Source: Minisyncoccota bacterium
Lineage (GTDB): Bacteria > Patescibacteriota > Minisyncoccia > UBA6257 > HR35
Direction: 5' to 3'
Assembly: GCA_028276315.1 (NCBI GenBank)
Contig: JAPYWP010000006.1
Location: 1-17,739, forward strand
DNA length: 17,739 nt
Part shown: positions 13,065 to 17,739 of the stretch, one piece after another
How positions within the stretch are numbered: the stretch's first letter is position 1
Layout of the letters: each line of letters begins with the position of its first letter
Made by a program: the position numbers and the translations under genes
The notes under the pieces: generated by a model
The model's database searches: none
Told to the model about the DNA's origin: nothing
What the model saw: the letters and a program-made list of their open reading frames with translations, nothing else

Positions 13065-14240
13065 ATGAAAAGAGTATATTTAGATTATGCTGCAACAACT
13101 CCTGTCGATGAAAGAGTAATTAAAGAAATGGAAAGATTTTTTAATATTGATTTTGGGAATCCATCGAGCTTACACTTATGGGGGCAAAAAGCTTTAATTG
13201 CAATTGATGAAGCAAGATTAATTTTTAAAAAATACTTAAATACAGATTCATTAGAAGAAATTATTTTTACAAGTTCTGCAACAGAGTCAAATAATTTTGT
13301 AATTAAAGGAATAACTTTTTATTATTTATTTAAAAAGAAAATAAAACCACATATAATTTCGACAAAAATTGAACATGAATCAATAGAAAGAACATTAGAA
13401 GAATTAAAAAATTTAGACTTGATTGAATTAGATTTAGTAGAACCAGATAAATCCGGTTATATTGAGCCAGAGAAAATTTTAAATTTAATAAAAGAAAATA
13501 CTGTTTTAGTTTCTGTTATTTATGTTCAAAATGTAATTGGCACTGTTCAGCCAATTAAAAAAATAGGAGAGCTTTTAAAAGAAATAAATAAAAAAAGAGA
13601 AAATCTACCTAAAATTCTATTTCATACCGATGCTGCTCAAGCAGGGCTTACAGAAGATTTAGATGTTAAAAATTTAGGAGTTGATTTTTTAACATTATCT
13701 TCTCATAAGATTTATGGACCAAAAGGCGCAGCACTAATTTATAAAAGAAAAGATATTGAAATTTTACCATTAATTTCAGGACCTGGGCAAGAATTTGGCT
13801 TAAGATCAAGCACAGAAAATGTGCCAGCAATTTATGGTTTTAGCAAGGCATTTGAGATTTTTTATACTAAAAGAGAGGAAAATAAAAAATATTTTTTTGA
13901 ATTAAGAGATTATTTTTTAAATGGGATTAAAAGTTTTTATCAAAAATTTGAGATAAATGGTTCTTTAGAAAATTCTTGTGGTAAGATTTTAAACTTATAC
14001 TTTAAGGATTATTTTGCTCAAGAAATTTTAATAAGGTTAGATTTAGAAGGCGTTGGGGTTTCTATTAGTTCTGCTTGTTCTGTTAGAGCAGCGCAACCAG
14101 ATAAAATTATTTTAGCTTTAGGTTATAGCAAAGAAAGGGCAGAAAAAAGTATTCGTTTTTCTTTTGGCCTTAAAACAAAAAAAGAAGATTTAGATTATGT
14201 ATTAGATGCATTAAAGAGAATATTATACTACCGCAGATGA
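13065..14240 (+). CDS. cysteine desulfurase (NifS/IscS family, class V aminotransferase)
   Basis: A PLP enzyme that takes sulfur from cysteine as a protein persulfide for tRNA thiolation or Fe-S clusters. Landmarks are YLDYAATTPVD (residues 5-15), FGNPSS (30-35), SSATESNN (70-77), H104, IGTVQPI (158-164), FHTDAAQ (186-192), and the PLP lysine K215 in SSHKIYGPKG. The persulfide cysteine is C338 in SSACSVRAA. At 391 residues it is full length, and all key residues are present. No iscU or mnmA is adjacent, so the acceptor is unknown. It starts behind an extended -10 in a leaderless arrangement. The last two codons (R R) and the TGA stop lie inside the first unit of repeat array 3, so the array may have set its C-terminus. 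Confidence 0.94.
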   Translation: MKRVYLDYAATTPVDERVIKEMERFFNIDFGNPSSLHLWGQKALIAIDEARLIFKKYLNTDSLEEIIFTSSATESNNFVIKGITFYYLFKKKIKPHIISTKIEHESIERTLEELKNLDLIELDLVEPDKSGYIEPEKILNLIKENTVLVSVIYVQNVIGTVQPIKKIGELLKEINKKRENLPKILFHTDAAQAGLTEDLDVKNLGVDFLTLSSHKIYGPKGAALIYKRKDIEILPLISGPGQEFGLRSSTENVPAIYGFSKAFEIFYTKREENKKYFFELRDYFLNGIKSFYQKFEINGSLENSCGKILNLYFKDYFAQEILIRLDLEGVGVSISSACSVRAAQPDKIILALGYSKERAEKSIRFSFGLKTKKEDLDYVLDALKRILYYRR

Positions 14241-14517
14241 AACGCCACCGCGGATAAACGCTGATATCAAAGCGGATGAACGCGGATTTTAAACGGATTC
14301 ATGCCACAACGGATCTATGCGGATTTTGGAACGGATGTATGCAGATAATTTTTTAGATATCCGTACTTATCCGTTCCTAATCCGTATTTATCCTTTTCGA
14401 ATCCGTATTTATCCGTTATTCAGATATCCGCATTAATCAGTTGTTATCCGTATTTAATCCGTTCCAAATCCGAATTTATCAGTTGTTATCCGTTTTGAAT
14501 CCGTATTAATTCGTAGT
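14231..14517. repeat. helically phased CGGAT/ATCCG repeat array 3
   Basis: The largest and most regular array, filling the convergent spacer. Plus-oriented CNGAT units start at 14234, 14251, 14261, 14273, 14283, 14294, 14310, 14320, 14332 and 14342. ATCCG-type units follow at 14359, 14369, 14380, 14390, 14401, 14411, 14426, 14436, 14446, 14457, 14468, 14478, 14488, 14499 and 14509. In the second half, 13 of 14 intervals are 10 or 11 bp. 14358-14393 is the reverse complement of 2905-2940 in array 1 with one mismatch in 36. The array begins inside the end of the cysteine desulfurase gene and ends about 10 nt before the stop of the minus-strand gene. Confidence 0.88.
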
Positions 14518-14523
14518 ATTAAA

Positions 14524-15555
14524 TTAGGGTGCAATTTCTTTTATATCTAAATAACACTTTTGAGCGCAGTCTTTAAATGTGGGGAAGGTATACTTTTTAG
14601 CCGGAGTTTTGCCTTCTTTCTCATTACCAGCAATACAAAAACCATAAAAACATCTATACCATTCAACTCCTTTATTAATTGATAGTATGTCTACTTTATC
14701 TTCAATTGGACTTTGACATGTTAAAACTGAATTTTCAATTCTGCACGATGCATAAGTTGTTTGGCAAATTACTTGATATTCACCACGCTGATGATAAAAA
14801 TCAGGATTTGTTGTGACTAAAACAACAGAACTTGTTGGTGAAGAAGCAAAAATTAAAGTATTTGGATTAGTTGTAGTGTTTTCATCAGTAAAGTTTAGGG
14901 AGCAAGAATTTTCTATCATTCCACTTGTTTCCCAAAATATAGCATATTCTTTTATTTTTCTTACATCAGCAGATGTTGTAACAATATCTGTAGTTGGCGA
15001 GGCTTTTGTTATATATAAAGTTGCAAAAGCAGTTTGTGTTGCTGTTGTTGCATATTTATAAAATGGGAATTCTGTTGTCAAAGAAACAGTTCCAGAGATG
15101 TTTATAGCTTTATCTGTTGTTGTATTATAATATACAGCTGAAGTTATTGAAGCTTCAATTGAAGAAGTAATAATAAAAGAAAAAGAATCAATAAATTTTT
15201 CCTGATTAAATTGATTAACAACATAAAAAGAAAGTGTTGTTGTTATAGGTGTTGGATTTTCGGCGTGTATATTTCCGGTAAAAGATGAAGAATTAACAGA
15301 ATAATCTAAATTAAAATATCCAAAATCATTATTATTGCTGGAACATGAATTATTACTAAAATTGCAACTTGTTGAAGAATTTACAGCCCCACTTATATTA
15401 ATTTTTCCTTCTATTATAATTTCATCACTAGTAAAATTAATTGTAAATGGATAATTTTTATTTGTTTCCAAAATAAAAAATCCTTCAGCAAAAGCAAATT
15501 TAAAAACTATCCCAACTAAGATTAAAAATATTAATTTTATCATTTGTTTTTTCAT
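14524..15555 (-). CDS. secreted Ser/Thr-rich protein with a Cys-rich C-terminus, unknown
   Basis: No family is recognised. An N-terminal signal peptide is clear: MKKQMIK, a hydrophobic core (LIFLILVGIVF), then AFA before E24, a good signal peptidase I site. The mature part (about 320 aa) is beta-rich, full of Ser, Thr and Asn. It has ten cysteines (64, 71, 218, 264, 271, 280, 302, 307, 330, 334), eight of them after residue 210. The last 45 residues hold WYRCFYGFC...FKDCAQKC, a CxxxxC...CxxxC pattern that looks like a small disulfide-bonded module. An extracellular or surface role is inferred. It starts 3 nt after the stop of the larger secreted protein, so the pair is an operon. The stop is next to repeat array 3. 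Confidence 0.75.
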   Translation of the reverse strand: MKKQMIKLIFLILVGIVFKFAFAEGFFILETNKNYPFTINFTSDEIIIEGKINISGAVNSSTSCNFSNNSCSSNNNDFGYFNLDYSVNSSSFTGNIHAENPTPITTTLSFYVVNQFNQEKFIDSFSFIITSSIEASITSAVYYNTTTDKAINISGTVSLTTEFPFYKYATTATQTAFATLYITKASPTTDIVTTSADVRKIKEYAIFWETSGMIENSCSLNFTDENTTTNPNTLIFASSPTSSVVLVTTNPDFYHQRGEYQVICQTTYASCRIENSVLTCQSPIEDKVDILSINKGVEWYRCFYGFCIAGNEKEGKTPAKKYTFPTFKDCAQKCYLDIKEIAP

Positions 15556-15558
15556 AAT

Positions 15559-17271
15559 TTAAAAACCAAAAATTCTTTTTACGCCTTTTTTAATTGGATT
15601 TATGATAATATTGTTAATAATATCAATAATGCTACCCGATGGTGATTGTTGTGGCGGTTGTGGCTGTTGTGGTGGTTGCACATTAATTAATGGGGTTTGT
15701 ATAGATGATTGCGAACCCTGTGTTGGTGCAGTTGAAGAGACTATGTATTCAACGCTTCTATAATTATTACCCGTGGTATAGTCTATGGTAATAGTTGAGC
15801 TGCTTTGTGAGGCGGGGTCAAATGTGTAGGAAAATGTTATTTTTTTACTGCCATTTGAAAGAGACTCTTCACTTTGCGTTAAATTATTAGGAGAAGTATT
15901 TTTTATCTCATCTCTTCCAACATAAAAATTATTCAGTATAATATTTAAAGTAATTTCTTTATCTGTTTTAATTTTATTACCCTCGAATTCAACCTTAGCA
16001 CCCGAATTATTTAAAATTTCTAACTCATCATATATTTTTGGCAAATCTATTTTCCAGCTAGCACAATAATAAGGTTCGGGTGGCGGACAACTACCCCAAT
16101 CACTAGTTAGTAAATTACTCGGAGCAAAATAAAATTTTATTTCTTTTCCGTCTAGAGATGGGTAAGATGAGGTGGCAATTTTTATTGAAAAACCATATTT
16201 ACTAGAACCCTGTTCTGCCCCAAATTGAATTCTTCTCCCTCCATTAAATGCAGATTCATTAGAAGACTGACTATTTTCCATAAAATAATTTACATTTTGT
16301 GGTTTTAAACCATCACCGCATACCAAAAATACATAATCTATTTCTTTTTTTACCTTATCAAAACTAATTCCAAATTCACTGTTTGTTGTAGTAACACTTC
16401 CTAAATTTAAACACTTATTTTTTTGAAATTGAGAAATTTCAGGTACATCTAATGTTGAATAAATTCTTGATGGTGGATTTTCAAAGTAAACTGGTAAAGA
16501 AGTAGAAGCTAAAACATCGCCACTCTGCCTTTTAAGGTTAATTGTAACATATTCTGTTTTTGTAGTTGTTGGAATTGTACTTGATGGAATTTGAAGTTGT
16601 AAAGTTGTTGTAACAGAAGTTTGATTTTGATAGTTTAAAGATGTAGAAGTTGTAACATTTAAAAGCGATGCTTCTAAATTAAGATCTCCTTTTACATCTT
16701 TTAATCCAACTTTAATTGTAAAGTTTATGGAATCTGGATTTTTAACACCAGAACTTCTGATCCATAATTTTGTAGATTTTTTGCTTAAATCTTTTGTTGG
16801 TGTAATTGACACTGAATCAATAGTTCCGCTTGCAGTCACCTCTAATGTATTAATTTTTAGATTTAAAACATTTAACTGATCCAAAAAGATGCTAAGGTTA
16901 ATTGTTGAGGTTGTAGAAGAAGAATAATAAAAATCAATTGTACAATTGGAAATATTTGAAGAGGCTATACAAGGATATACAGTAGTTTTAAGATCGTTTA
17001 AAATTAAAGTTGTAGTTGTATTTAATATTGTTTGTTTTATGCTCGTACTAGCTGTTGAAGTAATTTTATTATTATTCGAATATGTTGTAGTTGCATAAAA
17101 ATGTATATTATTATAATTTCTTAAATCTATATTTAAAAACTGAATTTCATATGATGAAGTTGTAAAAGGTGTTAGTTCAATTTCCTCAAGGCCGATTCCT
17201 GATTGTTGGGAGAAAATAAAAATAGGTAAAAATAAGATTAAAATAGTTATAAATTTCAAAAAATTTTTCAT
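15559..17271 (-). CDS. large secreted Ser/Thr-rich protein with a Pro/Gln linker and C-terminal tail, unknown
   Basis: No family is recognised. Residues 1-21 form a signal peptide (MKNFLKF, then ITILILFLPIFIF, then S-Q). The mature chain, to about 525, is beta-rich and dominated by Thr, Ser and Asn, with STTTTT-type runs and six to seven scattered cysteines, including C-PPPEPYY-C. A PPQQPQPPQQSP linker (about 532-544) then leads to a 26-residue tail, GSIIDIINNIIINPIKKGVK plus RIFGF, which is hydrophobic or amphipathic with a basic end. The tail may anchor or export the protein; it is not LPXTG. TTGATT (17309-17304), a 17-bp spacer, TAAAAT (17286-17281) and 9 nt to the ATG provide a promoter. 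It is paired with the 343-aa secreted protein downstream. A surface filament or adhesin component is a guess. Confidence 0.75.
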   Translation of the reverse strand: MKNFLKFITILILFLPIFIFSQQSGIGLEEIELTPFTTSSYEIQFLNIDLRNYNNIHFYATTTYSNNNKITSTASTSIKQTILNTTTTLILNDLKTTVYPCIASSNISNCTIDFYYSSSTTSTINLSIFLDQLNVLNLKINTLEVTASGTIDSVSITPTKDLSKKSTKLWIRSSGVKNPDSINFTIKVGLKDVKGDLNLEASLLNVTTSTSLNYQNQTSVTTTLQLQIPSSTIPTTTKTEYVTINLKRQSGDVLASTSLPVYFENPPSRIYSTLDVPEISQFQKNKCLNLGSVTTTNSEFGISFDKVKKEIDYVFLVCGDGLKPQNVNYFMENSQSSNESAFNGGRRIQFGAEQGSSKYGFSIKIATSSYPSLDGKEIKFYFAPSNLLTSDWGSCPPPEPYYCASWKIDLPKIYDELEILNNSGAKVEFEGNKIKTDKEITLNIILNNFYVGRDEIKNTSPNNLTQSEESLSNGSKKITFSYTFDPASQSSSTITIDYTTGNNYRSVEYIVSSTAPTQGSQSSIQTPLINVQPPQQPQPPQQSPSGSIIDIINNIIINPIKKGVKRIFGF

Positions 17272-17280
17272 TATTTTTAA

Positions 17281-17309
17281 ATTTTAAACAAAAATTAAAA
17301 TAAAATCAA
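17281..17309 (-). promoter_or_regulatory. promoter of the secreted-protein pair
   Basis: On the minus strand, TTGATT (17309-17304), a 17-bp spacer and TAAAAT (17286-17281), with the ATG 9 nt further on at 17271. It lies immediately after the cysS-tail remnant, so the pair is probably transcribed separately from cysS. Confidence 0.55.
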
Positions 17310-17311
17310 GA

Positions 17312-17416
17312 TTATCTGTGGAATTTTACTTTGGTTCCCTCAATAGTATCTATTACGATATAACCCATATTTTTTAATTTTTCTCTTATTTTTAAGCTTT
17401 TAAGACACGCGCGCTT
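17312..17416 (-). pseudogene. decayed second copy of the cysS 3' end
   Basis: 17322-17389 matches 17465-17532 inside the intact cysS tail at 61 of 68 bases, 143 bp apart. In frame it reads IREKLKNMGYIVIDTIEG, then TKVKFHR and a stop, against VKVKLKKD in the intact copy. The open stretch is 34 codons, preceded by a stop and without a start. Of the five codons that differ within the aligned 68 bp, four differ only at the third base and keep the amino acid. That pattern suggests the copy once evolved as coding sequence and is not a fresh local duplication. Confidence 0.75.
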
Positions 17417-17451
17417 TTATTCAAACTGAACTACTTCTATTAAGTTAAAAT

Positions 17452-17739
17452 TTAATCCTTCTTTAATTTTACCTTTACCCCTTCAATAGTATCTATTACA
17501 ATATAACCCATATTTTTTAATTTTTCTCTTATCTCATCTGCTTCTTTATATTTTTTTTCTTTTCTTAATCTTTCTCTTTCTTCAATTAAATTTTTAATTT
17601 CTTTTGGCAAATCCTTAATTTCTAAATAAATTTTTTCATCTAATTTTAATCCTAAGATTTGATCAAAATAAAGCAATGTTCCAATTTTTTCCTCTTCTTT
17701 TATATCACTCTTTAACATTGTCCAAATTAAAGAAAGAGC
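17452..17739 (-). CDS. cysS: cysteinyl-tRNA synthetase, C-terminal end (5' part outside window)
   Basis: The frame is open through the window edge (ALSLIWTMLKSD), so the internal ATG at 17718 is not the start. The visible 95 residues correspond to the C-terminal helical/anticodon-binding part of CysRS. They comprise ALSLIWTMLKSD, a LLYFDQILGLKL segment, and the hallmark ending IEERERLRKEKKYKEADEIR...LKNMGYIVIDTIEG with a short basic tail. In CysRS this region follows the Rossmann catalytic domain with its zinc site and helps recognise tRNA-Cys; the catalytic part lies beyond the window. The same tail sequence occurs again as a decayed copy just downstream. Confidence 0.88.
   Translation of the reverse strand, partial: ALSLIWTMLKSDIKEEEKIGTLLYFDQILGLKLDEKIYLEIKDLPKEIKNLIEERERLRKEKKYKEADEIREKLKNMGYIVIDTIEGVKVKLKKD

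Noticed and set aside
14231..14517. CRISPR array
   Set aside because: Half-units are about 5-15 bp and degenerate, with 10-11 bp spacing, no unique 30-bp spacers and no cas genes.
14813..15061. 82-aa plus-strand ORF
   Set aside because: It is antisense to the 343-aa secreted protein. Its Val/Ala-rich product is a by-product of Thr-rich codons on the other strand.
17398..17425. Terminator for cysS around the GCGCGC stretch
   Set aside because: No convincing stem with a following T run could be drawn on the minus strand.
1..17739. Recoded TGA (Gracilibacteria-type code)
   Set aside because: TGA ends ychF, glyS, pcm, rnc, rpsP and the cysteine desulfurase at the expected family lengths.
1..17739. 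Defence or toxin system, prophage or transposon
   Set aside because: No toxin-antitoxin pair, restriction, integrase or transposase gene was found. The coding content is housekeeping plus two secreted unknowns.

Overview
The window is about 17.7 kb of very AT-rich bacterial chromosome. Gene content and style point to a member of the Candidate Phyla Radiation (Patescibacteria), most likely a Parcubacteria-type organism. The pointers are compact genes with 4-nt ATGA overlaps, an alpha2-type glycyl-tRNA synthetase, a LamG surface-protein fragment, S/T-rich secreted proteins of unknown family, a much shortened SMC protein, and no recognisable Shine-Dalgarno sequence in front of any start. TGA is used as a normal stop by at least six genes, which argues against the Gracilibacteria/Absconditabacteria code. 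The phylum is an inference from gene style, not from a marker phylogeny.

Layout. 1-588: 3' end of a LamG-domain surface protein. 604-810 (-): a 68-aa CxxC protein with a good promoter. 879-2812: mreB, holB (DNA polymerase III delta') and a 44-aa single-pass membrane protein. 3019-3915 (-): a YchF-like P-loop NTPase. 3982-5768: glyS and a LigT/ThpR-like 2H phosphoesterase. 5924-10227: a tightly coupled run of pcm, a DUF763 gene, rnc (RNase III) and a hingeless mini-SMC. 10302-11744: a membrane-anchored cupredoxin-like protein, nusB and a SpoU/TrmH RNA methyltransferase. 12127-13028 (-): an M50 site-2-type protease and rpsP (bS16). 13065-14240: a cysteine desulfurase. 14524-17271 (-): two secreted proteins of unknown family. 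17452-17739 (-): the 3' end of cysS, followed by a decayed second copy of the cysS tail. Most named genes are housekeeping functions: cell shape, replication, translation, RNA processing, transcription and sulfur transfer. No defence island, CRISPR array, transposase, tRNA or rRNA was seen.

The most unusual content is in the spacers. Three convergent intergenic regions (2882-3022, 11895-12124, 14231-14517) hold degenerate arrays of a CGGAT/ATCCG half-unit. It recurs every 10 or 11 bp, close to one DNA helical turn, and switches orientation within the array so that CGGAT units face ATCCG units. The arrays run right up to, and in one case into, the flanking stop codons. Two of them are accompanied by a second repeat family built on GTTAACGA. 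Promoters are also stereotyped: TGTTATAAT or a close variant lies 6-7 nt before the ATG at most operon heads, implying leaderless mRNAs. The rpsP/cysteine desulfurase pair shares one perfectly symmetric bidirectional promoter. There are two short local duplications with similar offsets, 140 bp at the pcm promoter and 143 bp at the cysS tail. None of this amounts to a proven new system. The helically phased arrays and the mini-SMC are the best candidates for something not routinely described.
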